Positions 57,055 to 64,000 of a DNA stretch of 64,000 nucleotides are shown piece by piece. A program made the translations under genes and the position numbers. Origin of the DNA: Dyella sp. GSA-30 (GTDB taxonomy: Bacteria > Pseudomonadota > Gammaproteobacteria > Xanthomonadales > Rhodanobacteraceae). The notes under the pieces are model-generated. The model was given only the letters and a program-made list of their open reading frames with translations. It did not search any database and had not been told where the DNA came from. The stretch covers positions 2,705,524-2,769,523 of the forward strand of contig NZ_AP027042.1 of NCBI RefSeq assembly GCF_027924605.1, read 5' to 3'. Numbering within the stretch: position 1 is the first letter of the stretch; every line of letters begins with the position of its first letter.

Positions 57055-57840
57055 TCAGTGTCCCAGGACGTGGACGCTTCCGCCTCCCGGGCGATAGGCA
57101 CGCTGCAGAGCCTGGTGGACGTAGGTCGCCGCGCTTCGCACCGCTGAGCGGGGCGTGCGCCCCTTCGCCAGCTCCGCTGCCACGGCCGAGGCCAGGGTGC
57201 AGCCGGTGCCATGGCCTTCGAGCTTGAGCCGGGGGTGGTGGAGTTCGAGTACCCCGCGCGCGTCGTAAAAGTGGTCGATGACCGTACGACCGCCGGCATG
57301 GCCGCCCTTGAGTAGCACGCTCTTGGCGCCAAGTTCGAGCAGCGCCAGGCCGGCACGATCGAAATCCGCCGGCTTGCGAATCGACCAGCCGAGCAGGGCT
57401 TCGGCTTCGGGAATGTTGGGGGTCAGGATGTCCGCCAGCGGAATCAGTTCCTGGACCATCGCTTCGACGGCGTCCTCGTCCAGCAGACGCGCACCGCTGG
57501 TGGCGATCATCACCGGATCGACCACCAGCCATGCCGGCTGCCGCCGCTGTATCTCTTGCGCGACCAGTCGGGTGATGGCGGCGCTGCCCAACATGCCGGT
57601 CTTTACGGCGCCGATGGGGAAGTCGTCGAACACGGCAGCGATCTGGCTGCGGATATGTGCCTGCGGTACGGCATGCACTGCGGTGACGCCGCGGGTGTTT
57701 TGCGAGGTGATGGCGGCGATGACGGACAGGCCGTGCACGCCACGAGCGTGGAAGGTTTTCAGATCGGCCTGGATACCGGCGCCGCCGCCTGAGTCGGAGC
57801 CGGCGATGGTTAGGGCGATGGGTGGGGAAGTTCTAGGCAT
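57055..57840 (-). CDS. thiD: hydroxymethylpyrimidine/phosphomethylpyrimidine kinase
   Basis: A protein of 261 residues of the ribokinase family. ALTIAGSDSGGGAGIQADLKTF is the pyrimidine-binding start, ITSQNTRGV follows, VVDPVMIATSGARLL and TPNIPEAEALLG are typical of ThiD, and GHGTGCTLASAVAAELAKG holds the catalytic Cys/anion hole. It phosphorylates HMP and HMP-P for thiamin synthesis. No TPP riboswitch is visible upstream. Confidence 0.94.
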   Translation of the reverse strand: MPRTSPPIALTIAGSDSGGGAGIQADLKTFHARGVHGLSVIAAITSQNTRGVTAVHAVPQAHIRSQIAAVFDDFPIGAVKTGMLGSAAITRLVAQEIQRRQPAWLVVDPVMIATSGARLLDEDAVEAMVQELIPLADILTPNIPEAEALLGWSIRKPADFDRAGLALLELGAKSVLLKGGHAGGRTVIDHFYDARGVLELHHPRLKLEGHGTGCTLASAVAAELAKGRTPRSAVRSAATYVHQALQRAYRPGGGSVHVLGH

Positions 57841-57873
57841 GGGGGATTTGAAATTGAATTGCGGTCAGCTTAC

Positions 57874-58200
57874 TTACTCGTCATTCCGGCGCAGGCCGGA
57901 ACCCAGTGGCATCAGTGTCGAATAAAGATCGGTCCACTCCGGATTCTCGCCTTCAATCAGGCAAGCCTTCCATACACGGTGCCAACTCTTGAGTCGTTTC
58001 TCGTGCAGGATCGCAGATTCCATGGTTTCGTGCAGTTCATACCAGACGAGCGTATGCGCTCGATGGCGTCGACTGAAGCTATCGGCAACGTTGTTCTTAT
58101 GCTGCCAGACGCGTTTGATCGGATCGCTGGTCACGCCTATATAAAGCGTGCCATTGCGCCGGCTCGCCATCATGTAAACACAAGGTTGCCGCCTTTCCAT
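57874..58200 (-). CDS. small GIY-YIG domain protein with REP-encoded C-terminus
   Basis: A protein of 108 residues containing one GIY-YIG nuclease domain. CVYMMASRRNGTLYIGVTSD gives the two core strands, IKRVWQHK the catalytic Arg region, and LHEKRLKSWHR the metal-binding Glu. Stand-alone members of this size are structure-selective nucleases of uncertain role. The last 11 residues (PLGSGLRRNDE) are encoded by a REP element, and the stop TAA lies at its end. A matching inverted REP copy lies 10 bases upstream of the start. Confidence 0.85.
   Translation of the reverse strand: MERRQPCVYMMASRRNGTLYIGVTSDPIKRVWQHKNNVADSFSRRHRAHTLVWYELHETMESAILHEKRLKSWHRVWKACLIEGENPEWTDLYSTLMPLGSGLRRNDE
57875..57909. 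repeat. REP element, left copy bounding the GIY-YIG gene
   Basis: A 35-base copy with arms CGTCATTCCGGC and GCCGGAA, ending ACCCAGTGG. It is the perfect inverse of 58211-58245 and overlaps the GIY-YIG stop region. Confidence 0.9.
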
Positions 58201-58210
58201 GGCGTGATCT

Positions 58211-58245
58211 CCACTGGGTTCCGGCCTGCGCCGGAATGACGAGTA
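58211..58245. repeat. REP element, right copy bounding the GIY-YIG gene
   Basis: Perfect 35-base inverted copy of 57875-57909. Confidence 0.9.
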
Positions 58246-58278
58246 GGTAAGGTGACTACCGAATACCTACCTTTTGAT

Positions 58279-58317
58279 CGTCATCCCGGCGCAGGCCGGG
58301 ACCCAGTGGCATCAGTG
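58279..58317. repeat. REP element, third copy, direct to the left copy
   Basis: Same orientation as 57877-57915 and extended to ACCCAGTGGCATCAGTG in both, with two transitions in the arms (CGTCATCCCGGC, CCGGGA). Confidence 0.85.
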
Positions 58318-58420
58318 GTGATAGATGCTGCTATCAACATTTGGCTTTCTGTACAGGCGCAAGCCGGTCTTCCCTGTCATCTAAAAAGCCGGAACGGTGA
58401 AAGCCGCCCCGGCCCCAAAC

Positions 58421-59800
58421 TCACAAAGCCTCAGAAGCAAAATCCGCCAACCTCGACCGCTCACCACGCCGCAACGTGATATGCGCCGAATGCTCCCAAT
58501 GCTTGAACCTGTCCACCGCATACGTCAAACCCGACGTCGTCTCAGTCAGATAAGGCGTATCGATCTGCTCGACGTTACCCAGGCAAACGATCTTGGTACC
58601 CGGGCCGGCACGCGTGATCAAGGTCTTCATCTGCTTGGGCGTCAGGTTCTGCGCTTCATCGATAATCAGATAACGCGACAGAAAGGTCCGTCCGCGCATG
58701 AAGTTGAGCGAACGGATCTTGATGCGTGATGCCAGCAGGTCGTTGGTCGCCTGACGGCCCCAGCTGCCGCCTTCTTCCGGATTGGCCAGCACTTCGAGGT
58801 TATCGGTAAGCGCCCCCATCCACGGCGTCATCTTTTCTTCTTCGGTACCCGGCAGAAAACCGATGTCCTCGCCGACCGACACCGTGGCACGCGTCATGAT
58901 GATTTCGCGATAGCGCTGCTGATCCATCACCTGAGCCAGGCCGGCGGCCAGCGCGAGTAGCGTCTTGCCGGTGCCCGCCGTGCCGAGCAGGGTGACGAAA
59001 TCGACATCGGGATCCATCAGCACGTTCAGTGCGAAGTTCTGTTCGCGGTTGCGCGCGGCGATGCCCCAGACGCTGTGATTGGCGTGGCTGTGATCGTCCA
59101 GCAACACCAGGGTGGCTTTGACATCGTCGACATGCAGCACGCGAAGTTCGACGGCGTTTTCCCCAGGCAGGAACAGACACTGGTTGGCGTACCAGTCTTC
59201 GCTTTCGTGGCGATCGACTTTGTAGAACGTACGGCCTCGTTCGTTCCACGATTGAACTTCCGGATGCTTGTCCCAGAAATCCTCGCCCAGCTCGGTGGCG
59301 CCGGTATAGAGCAGGGCGAAATCGTCGAGCGCGCGATCGTTTTCATAGTCCTCTGCGTCGATGCCATAGATCTTGGCCTTGATGCGCAGGTTGATGTCTT
59401 TCGTCACCAGGATGACCGATCGATCCTGGTTCTGCTCCTGCAGCTCGATCACCGCGGACAGGATCTGATTATCCGCCTTGCCGTGTCCGTTGCTGGTGCG
59501 TTGCTGAAAATACAATCGCCCCACCGCGCCGCCGCGTTTGAGCGTGACGCCTTCCGGGTTGGTCAGTTCCAGGCCGTTGCTGATGCCGTGGCCGTTGCCA
59601 CGGACGATCAGCTCATTGAGAAACCGGCTGACCTGGCGGCCGTTGCGGGAAACTTCCGAGGCGCCTTTTTTCTTTTCGTCCAGCTCCTCCAGAACTGTCA
59701 TCGGAATGAACACGTCGTGTTCTTCGAAACGGAACAGCGACGTGGGGTCGTGCAGCAGAACGTTGGTGTCGAGAGCGTAAATGCGCTTGCTTCCGGTCAT
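58421..59800 (-). CDS. PhoH-family ATPase with N-terminal PIN domain (PhoH2-like)
   Basis: A protein of 459 residues. The PIN nuclease domain (about 5-145) has IYALDTNVLLHDP, LEELDEKKKG and an acidic end. The PhoH ATPase domain (about 255-459) has Walker A GTAGTGKTLL and Walker B RYLIIDEAQNLTPKQMK. PIN-PhoH proteins are RNA helicase/ribonucleases. The gene is followed by bcp and gcvR in the same direction, with 127 bases to bcp, as in relatives. Confidence 0.92.
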   Translation of the reverse strand: MTGSKRIYALDTNVLLHDPTSLFRFEEHDVFIPMTVLEELDEKKKGASEVSRNGRQVSRFLNELIVRGNGHGISNGLELTNPEGVTLKRGGAVGRLYFQQRTSNGHGKADNQILSAVIELQEQNQDRSVILVTKDINLRIKAKIYGIDAEDYENDRALDDFALLYTGATELGEDFWDKHPEVQSWNERGRTFYKVDRHESEDWYANQCLFLPGENAVELRVLHVDDVKATLVLLDDHSHANHSVWGIAARNREQNFALNVLMDPDVDFVTLLGTAGTGKTLLALAAGLAQVMDQQRYREIIMTRATVSVGEDIGFLPGTEEEKMTPWMGALTDNLEVLANPEEGGSWGRQATNDLLASRIKIRSLNFMRGRTFLSRYLIIDEAQNLTPKQMKTLITRAGPGTKIVCLGNVEQIDTPYLTETTSGLTYAVDRFKHWEHSAHITLRRGERSRLADFASEAL

Positions 59801-59927
59801 GCGGAAGTGCCTCGCTTAAGTCGCAGTTGGAGGAATCGCGGCGGAATCGTCGCGTGTTTCTGGCCATGGTGGCCAGTCGGCCCGCGGGCAGCGGGCCGGT
59901 GGAACGGGAAGTGACGATGCCGTTGGG

Positions 59928-60389
59928 TCACTTCGCCGGGATTGCGTCGAGCACAGCTTGCGCGTGGCCGGGGACTTTCACTTGACGCCATTCATTCACG
60001 AGTTTGCCTTCAGGGTCGATCAGGAAGGTACTTCGTACGACACCCATGTGACGTTTTCCATACAGCACCTTCTCATGAATCACATCGAAGGCCTGGCACC
60101 AGGTTTCGTCGGGGTCGGAAACGAGCGGGAACGGCAGCTCCTGCTTGGCGGCAAAGTTGGCATGGGACTTCACCGAATCGCGCGACACGCCAACGATCTG
60201 GGCGTTGCGCTTGACGAACTTCGGATACAGATCGCGGAAGTCTTTCGCTTCCGTGGTGCAACCGGGTGTGCTGTCCTTGGGGTAGAAATAAACCACCACC
60301 CACTTTCCTTTGAGACTGTCGAGCTTCAGTTCGCTACCGTCGCCGGTAAGAGCTTTCAGCTTGGGTACTTTCTTGCCGATTTCAGGCAT
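59928..60389 (-). CDS. bcp: peroxiredoxin of the Bcp/PrxQ family
   Basis: A protein of 153 residues with the thioredoxin fold. The peroxidatic Cys44 lies in YPKDSTPGCTTEAKDF. The residue five positions on, Cys in classical PrxQ, is Lys49 here, so the enzyme belongs to the 1-Cys or distant-resolving-Cys form; a later Cys sits in ETWCQAF. It reduces peroxides. AGGAG precedes ATG 60389; a longer frame to 60419 is not used. Confidence 0.93.
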   Translation of the reverse strand: MPEIGKKVPKLKALTGDGSELKLDSLKGKWVVVYFYPKDSTPGCTTEAKDFRDLYPKFVKRNAQIVGVSRDSVKSHANFAAKQELPFPLVSDPDETWCQAFDVIHEKVLYGKRHMGVVRSTFLIDPEGKLVNEWRQVKVPGHAQAVLDAIPAK

Positions 60390-60617
60390 GGATTCTCCTG
60401 CGCGGCCTGGGGCGGCCACGGCTATGTGTATAAATCAGAGAAAAGACATCGTGACGACGGAGTCGATGGCGCGGGAGGGTGTTGGACATCGTGCGATAGA
60501 TCTCGCTCGATCTTCGGACCCGCATGCGCGCCCCTCCTGTGTGATGCCTTGGGGCAAAGACTAGCGCGATATGGAACAGATAACAGCCCTTGCGGAGCGA
60601 TCAGCCTGGGAGCATTC

Positions 60618-61181
60618 TCAGAACTTCACCGGGTCCATGATGGCGTCCAGATTCAGGCCGTCGCAGAACTCCAGGAAATCGTCGCGCAAGGCGGCGATAT
60701 GCGTCTGGGCCGGAATGCCGATGGTGATCTGCGCCTGGAACATCGCGGTGCCGGTCTGCATGGCGCGGTAGCGCATCGAGCTCAACTGTTCGACGCTGAT
60801 CGCGCGGCGATCGAAAAATTCCACGATCTTGGCCAGGATGCCCGGCCGATCCATCGAGATCACCTCGACCAGATAGGGCAGCAGCTGCGCATCGGCGTCG
60901 TCCTCGCCCTGGCCGGTGCGGTAGTGGCTCAGATGCCAGTCTTCTTCCCGCGCCAGCTTGGCCAGCGCGGTCTCCAGCTTGGCGATCGCATCCCAGGCGC
61001 CGGTCGCCAACACGGTGATGGAGGTGTCCGGGCCCAGGCTCGACACCCGGGCATCGGCCAGGTTGCAGCCGGCATCGGTGATGCGGCGGGCCAGGGCCTG
61101 CAGCGGCGTACGGGAGGCAGGGGTAAGCGTCTGGATCAGCAGCTGATGATCGTTGCCGGTACGCGTGGAGGGACGGTTCAA
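60618..61181 (-). CDS. gcvR: glycine cleavage system transcriptional repressor (ACT domains)
   Basis: A protein of 187 residues with two ACT domains. The first starts at HQLLIQTLTPASRTPLQALA, the second at YLVEVISMDRPGILAKIVEF. GcvR binds glycine and holds back GcvA. GGGAG lies eight bases before TTG 61181, so I use that start; ATG 61208 has no ribosome site. No gcv genes are in the window. Divergent from dapA. Confidence 0.85.
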   Translation of the reverse strand: MNRPSTRTGNDHQLLIQTLTPASRTPLQALARRITDAGCNLADARVSSLGPDTSITVLATGAWDAIAKLETALAKLAREEDWHLSHYRTGQGEDDADAQLLPYLVEVISMDRPGILAKIVEFFDRRAISVEQLSSMRYRAMQTGTAMFQAQITIGIPAQTHIAALRDDFLEFCDGLNLDAIMDPVKF

Positions 61182-61293
61182 GTGCTGTTCTCCCGCTCGA
61201 CGCGGCATGACTTAAGGGCGTCCAACCAGCTTACTTGCCGCCCCAGCAAGCCCGCAAGTAACATGCATGGCTTGGATTTAGGCGGAGTCAGCC

Positions 61294-62187
61294 TTGAACA
61301 TTCGTGGAAGCATCTGTGCGCTGGTGACGCCGTTTACGGCGGACGGTGCACTTGATCTGCCCGCTTTCGGTCGCCTGCTCGATTATCAGATCGCGGGCGG
61401 CACCGAAGCCGTGGTGGTCGCCGGTTCCACCGGCGAAGCGCATATGCTCGACCATCACGAGTACGAGCAGCTGTTGAGCTACGCGGTGGAACGCGTCGCC
61501 AAACGTATTCCCGTGCTTGCCGGTACTGGCGAGGCGGCGACCAGCAAGACCGTGGCGCTGACTCGTCGCGCCCGGGAACTAGGCGCCGATGCCGCCCTGG
61601 TGGTGGCCCCCTATTACGTGCGCCCCACCCAGGAAGGCCTGCGTCGCCATTTTCTGGAAGTGGCCGAGCAGGGTGGCCTGCCGGTGGTGCTCTATAACGT
61701 TCCCAGCCGGACCGGCTGCGACGTGCTTCCGGCCACCGTGGCCGGTCTGCGCGAGCATCCGGGGATCATCGGCATCAAGGAAGCGGTGGGTTCCGATGAA
61801 CGCATTCGTGCGATCTCGGAACTTGTGCGCCCGGATTTCGTCTATCTCACCGGCGACGACGGTACGGCCTGCAAGGCCATGCTGGGCGGCGCGGCGGGGG
61901 TGATCTCGGTAGTGGCCAATCTTGTACCCAAGGCGTTCCGCGCGTTCTGCGACGCGGCGACCCGGGGCGACAAGATGGCCGCCGAGCGTCACAATGCCGG
62001 GCTGATGCCGCTGATCGAAGCGCTTAACTGTGCGCCCAACCCTATCGCCGTCAAGGCAGGGCTGCCTTCGCTGGGGCTGGGCACCGCGGGTTTACGCCTG
62101 CCTTTGGTCGAATTGGAAGACGGCCCCGACCGTGCACGCATACTCGCGGCACTGGCGGGTCTGGCATCCTTGGCGGATGCCGCCTGA
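61294..62187 (+). CDS. dapA: 4-hydroxy-tetrahydrodipicolinate synthase
   Basis: A protein of 297 residues. Lys162 (IGIKEAVG) forms the Schiff base with pyruvate, Tyr134 and Arg139 are in VVLYNVPSRTGCD, and the substrate loop is GSTGEA, where most relatives have GTTGES. It condenses pyruvate with aspartate semialdehyde in lysine and diaminopimelate synthesis. TTG start with GGAG upstream. The bamC-like gene follows, as in E. coli. Confidence 0.95.
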   Translation: MNIRGSICALVTPFTADGALDLPAFGRLLDYQIAGGTEAVVVAGSTGEAHMLDHHEYEQLLSYAVERVAKRIPVLAGTGEAATSKTVALTRRARELGADAALVVAPYYVRPTQEGLRRHFLEVAEQGGLPVVLYNVPSRTGCDVLPATVAGLREHPGIIGIKEAVGSDERIRAISELVRPDFVYLTGDDGTACKAMLGGAAGVISVVANLVPKAFRAFCDAATRGDKMAAERHNAGLMPLIEALNCAPNPIAVKAGLPSLGLGTAGLRLPLVELEDGPDRARILAALAGLASLADAA

Positions 62188-62230
62188 ATCTCCTGCTCGA
62201 TATAAAAAACTTTTACCGGAACCCGACTTC

Positions 62231-62836
62231 ATGAAGAAAACCCCGCTCGTTGTGGCCCTGCCGATCCTGGCGATGTCTGCCTTGCTGTTGTCCGGCTGCG
62301 GCATGTTTCGTTCGCACAAACAGTGGGAGACCGCCAAGCAGGAGTCGCCGCTGGAGATTCCGCCGGGCCTGGATACGCCCTCGACCAGCGCCGCGCTGGT
62401 GATTCCGGAGCCGGGCGCCAACGCCCCGACGCCCAATGGCGCCACTGCCAAGTTTGGTCCGGGCGGCGGCGTGATCGCTGACGGCTTCGTGATGACCGAT
62501 ACGGTCGATGCGACCTATCAGCGCGTGGGTCAGGCGCTGGAGCACGGCGATATCGGCCAGGTGCTCTCGCATGACGACGCAACGCACAGCTACACGCTGA
62601 GCGTGGTTGCCTCGGACAATCCGGCCCCCAAGCGTGGCTTCATTGGCCGCTTGTTCCACGGCAAGTCGGACAACGGCGCAGCCGATTCGTCCAGCGCCCC
62701 GGGCGCCAAGCCGCACCAGGTGCAGTTGGTCGTGTCCGCAAGTGGCGAGACCGCCGCCGAAGTGCGCGCACAGGGCGATGCCGGCGCGGTGTCCAAGGTT
62801 ATCGACACGCTCAAGTCGCGCATGGGCGCCAAGTAA
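62231..62836 (+). CDS. bamC: BamC-like outer-membrane lipoprotein, short form
   Basis: A protein of 201 residues with lipobox LLLSGC (Cys23). The N-terminal unstructured region has LEIPPGLDTP, the BamC segment that binds BamD, followed by one helix-grip-like domain (about 95-195). E. coli BamC (344 residues) has two such domains, so this form is short. Position after dapA matches dapA-bamC (nlpB) elsewhere. It should act in the Bam complex for outer-membrane protein insertion. Confidence 0.8.
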   Translation: MKKTPLVVALPILAMSALLLSGCGMFRSHKQWETAKQESPLEIPPGLDTPSTSAALVIPEPGANAPTPNGATAKFGPGGGVIADGFVMTDTVDATYQRVGQALEHGDIGQVLSHDDATHSYTLSVVASDNPAPKRGFIGRLFHGKSDNGAADSSSAPGAKPHQVQLVVSASGETAAEVRAQGDAGAVSKVIDTLKSRMGAK

Positions 62837-62840
62837 GGCT

Positions 62841-62876
62841 AGTAGTGAGTGATTAGGAGTGAGGAGTGAGAGAGAG
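62841..62876 (+). repeat. purine-rich GAGTGAG repeat after bamC
   Basis: AGTGATTAGGAGTGAGG continued by AGTGAGA (62848-62871) is the perfect inverse of 63042-63065. It starts five bases after the bamC stop in the sense direction. Confidence 0.7.
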
Positions 62877-62908
62877 CGGCGTAGCCGCGCTTTTTCTCTG
62901 ATCAGCGC

Positions 62909-62940
62909 TAAAAAAGCCGGGCACATGCCCGGCTTTTTTA
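62909..62940 (+). terminator. terminator of the dapA-bamC operon
   Basis: A near-continuous 15-bp inverted repeat, AAAAAAGCCGGGCA/TGCCCGGCTTTTTT with two bases between; the effective loop is larger. Confidence 0.9.
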
Positions 62941-62956
62941 TTCGGCGACCAGAAAC

Positions 62957-62985
62957 GAAAAAAGCCGAGCAGAGGCTCGGCTTTA
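62957..62985 (-). terminator. terminator of fdxA
   Basis: Stem AAAGCCGAGC/GCTCGGCTTT (62961-62970 and 62975-62984), loop AGAG. On the minus strand it ends in a T6 tract, fitting fdxA. Confidence 0.85.
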
Positions 62986-63041
62986 ATGATTTGCAAGAGT
63001 AGGTTCAGTCAGAAGTCCGCTGGCAACGATGCCGGCTCTTA

Positions 63042-63071
63042 TCTCACTCCTCACTCCTAATCACTCTCTCC
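63042..63071 (-). repeat. purine-rich GAGTGAG repeat after fdxA
   Basis: Inverse copy of 62848-62871 (24 of 24 bases). In the sense direction of fdxA it begins about six bases past the stop. Confidence 0.7.
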
Positions 63072-63076
63072 TGCTT

Positions 63077-63400
63077 TTAGCGCTGTAGCAAGCCCAGCTT
63101 ATCCGGCTTGTTCTCCCACTCCTTGGCGTCGGCCAGGCCGTCCTTACGCTCGGTGATGACCGGCCAGTCGCGGGCCAGTTCGGCGTTCAGTGCGACGAAG
63201 CCTTCTTGCCCGGCGGGCACATCATCTTCCGGATAGATCGCGTTGATCGGGCATTCCGGCTCGCACAAGGTGCAGTCGATGCACTCGTCCGGATTGATCA
63301 CCAGGAAGTTGGGGCCTTCGTGGAAGGCATCGACCGGGCAGACTTCGACACAGTCGGTGTATTTGCACTTGATGCAGTTGTCGGTAACGACAAAGGTCAT
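63077..63400 (-). CDS. fdxA: ferredoxin FdxA (seven-iron type)
   Basis: A protein of 107 residues. Two cluster motifs are visible: [14 protein letters not shown], whose spacing fits a 3Fe-4S cluster, and [12 protein letters not shown], fitting a 4Fe-4S cluster. It is a low-potential cytoplasmic electron carrier, common and often essential in Proteobacteria. The length equals that of Azotobacter FdI. It lies next to tRNA-Glu. Confidence 0.94.
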   Translation of the reverse strand: MTFVVTDNCIKCKYTDCVEVCPVDAFHEGPNFLVINPDECIDCTLCEPECPINAIYPEDDVPAGQEGFVALNAELARDWPVITERKDGLADAKEWENKPDKLGLLQR

Positions 63401-63448
63401 GTGGCGGCGCGCCTTTTTGAAGCTCTTGGCCCGTGCCAGGCCGGGATG

Positions 63449-63524
63449 TGGCGCTCCCTACGAGGTTCGAACTCGTGTTCCCGCCTTGAGAGGGCGGTGT
63501 CCTAGGCCACTAGACGAAGGGAGC
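63449..63524 (-). tRNA. tRNA-Glu (anticodon CUC)
   Basis: 76 bases with encoded CCA. Acceptor stem GCTCCCT/AGGGAGC with discriminator G, anticodon stem CCGCC/GGCGG around CTCTCAA (anticodon CTC), T-arm ACGAGTTCGAACCTCGT. It reads GAG codons. Confidence 0.95.
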
Positions 63525-63693
63525 GAAATGCACCGGAGCGCGGTAGTATAACGGAAATGTTCGGCCCGGCAATGCCCGTAGGCGTTGCGGAACGAACCTA
63601 AAAAGGCCCCCGGCAACGCCTCTGGCGCGCACCGGGAGCCATCTCTTTCGGGGCTCAGGGGCCCGTCTTCATGGTTGCAAGGATCCACATCGC

Positions 63694-64000
63694 TTGAACT
63701 TGAAAGCAAGGAACGAGAACGACGCCACGTCTGCGTTACGCATCATTCCGCGCGAGCAGCATGTGATTTCGCGCAAGAACATCAGCAAGGCGGCGTTGCG
63801 TGTGCTCTATCGGCTCAACGAGGCTGGCTACGCCGCCTACCTGGTTGGCGGTGCTGTGCGCGATCTGCTGCTTGGCGGCCATCCGAAGGATTTCGACGTC
63901 GCTACCAATGCGACGCCCGAAGACGTCAAGAAGCTGTTTCGCAACTGCCGCCTGATCGGTCGCCGCTTTCGCCTGGCGCATGTCGTCTATGGCTCGGAAA
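63694..64000 (+). CDS. pcnB: poly(A) polymerase I, 3' part missing
   Basis: The first 102 codons are present; the gene runs off the right edge. The nucleotidyltransferase core has [20 protein letters not shown], with DFDVAT (catalytic Asp pair) and [17 protein letters not shown], the signature that separates PcnB from CCA-adding enzyme. It adds poly(A) tails that mark RNA for decay. TTG 63694 follows AAGGA; the frame is open upstream to 63547, so the start is uncertain. Confidence 0.88.
   Translation, partial: MNLKARNENDATSALRIIPREQHVISRKNISKAALRVLYRLNEAGYAAYLVGGAVRDLLLGGHPKDFDVATNATPEDVKKLFRNCRLIGRRFRLAHVVYGSE

Noticed and set aside
57841..57873. TPP riboswitch before thiD
   Set aside because: Only 33 bases separate thiD from the neighbouring gene, and no THI-box motif is seen.
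59878..59898. CGGCCCGC/GCGGGCCG hairpin as a bcp terminator
   Set aside because: No T tract on either strand; kept as unassigned structure.
63671..63697. ATG at 63671 as the pcnB start
   Set aside because: It is out of frame with PcnB and meets a stop after eight codons.

Overview
The window reads as a continuous piece of chromosome from a high-GC gammaproteobacterium of the Xanthomonadales, probably Rhodanobacteraceae (Dyella, Luteibacter or Rhodanobacter type). The call rests on the order pncC-recA-recX-alaS-csrA-tRNA-Ser, on phoBR-ppk1-ppx followed by a cyclophilin and lpxH, on phoH-bcp-gcvR facing dapA-bamC, on an NAD-type isocitrate dehydrogenase, and on REP repeats of the kind common in this order. 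It is an inference from protein sequence and gene order; no database search was run. Genes are dense on both strands. I see no prophage, transposase, CRISPR array or restriction system.

Layout. 1-12 kb: the 5' part of dacB, slyD, a flavin monooxygenase, outer-membrane phospholipase A, a polyproline EF-hand protein, a YcaQ/AlkX-type DNA glycosylase, a small Cys-rich lipoprotein, two tandem cold-shock genes with related leaders, then a hydrolase, an Old Yellow Enzyme, a pirin, a DUF962 protein, a cytochrome c'-like protein and tcdA. 12-24 kb: a phaB-like reductase, gluQ, htpX, htpG, two membrane proteins, a membrane-anchored L7/L12-like protein, hslR, catalase and mutS. 24-37 kb: an orphan response regulator and a hybrid sensor kinase, followed by a secreted subtilase and a giant trimeric autotransporter adhesin, the most accessory-looking part of the window.

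37-43 kb: the recA cluster, csrA and tRNA-Ser(GCU), followed by a 0.5-kb non-coding stretch rich in repeats. 43-53 kb (minus strand): lpxH, cyclophilin, ppx, ppk1, phoR, phoB and bepA, which link phosphate sensing, polyphosphate turnover and envelope upkeep. 52-57 kb: grxC overlapping an AhpD-like gene, isocitrate dehydrogenase, and an ECF41 sigma factor beside its usual AhpD-like (COE) partner, both with a matching candidate promoter. 57-64 kb: lpxO, thiD, a small GIY-YIG gene bounded by perfect inverted REP copies, phoH, bcp, gcvR, dapA, bamC-like, fdxA, tRNA-Glu(CUC) and the 5' end of pcnB.

The strongest candidates for a second look are the ECF41/COE promoter pair, the REP-bounded GIY-YIG unit, the tRNA-Ser-derived inverted and direct repeats, a purine-rich GAGTGAG repeat that follows four stop codons in the sense direction, the duplicated csp leaders, and the roughly 1-kb higher-order repeat inside the adhesin gene.
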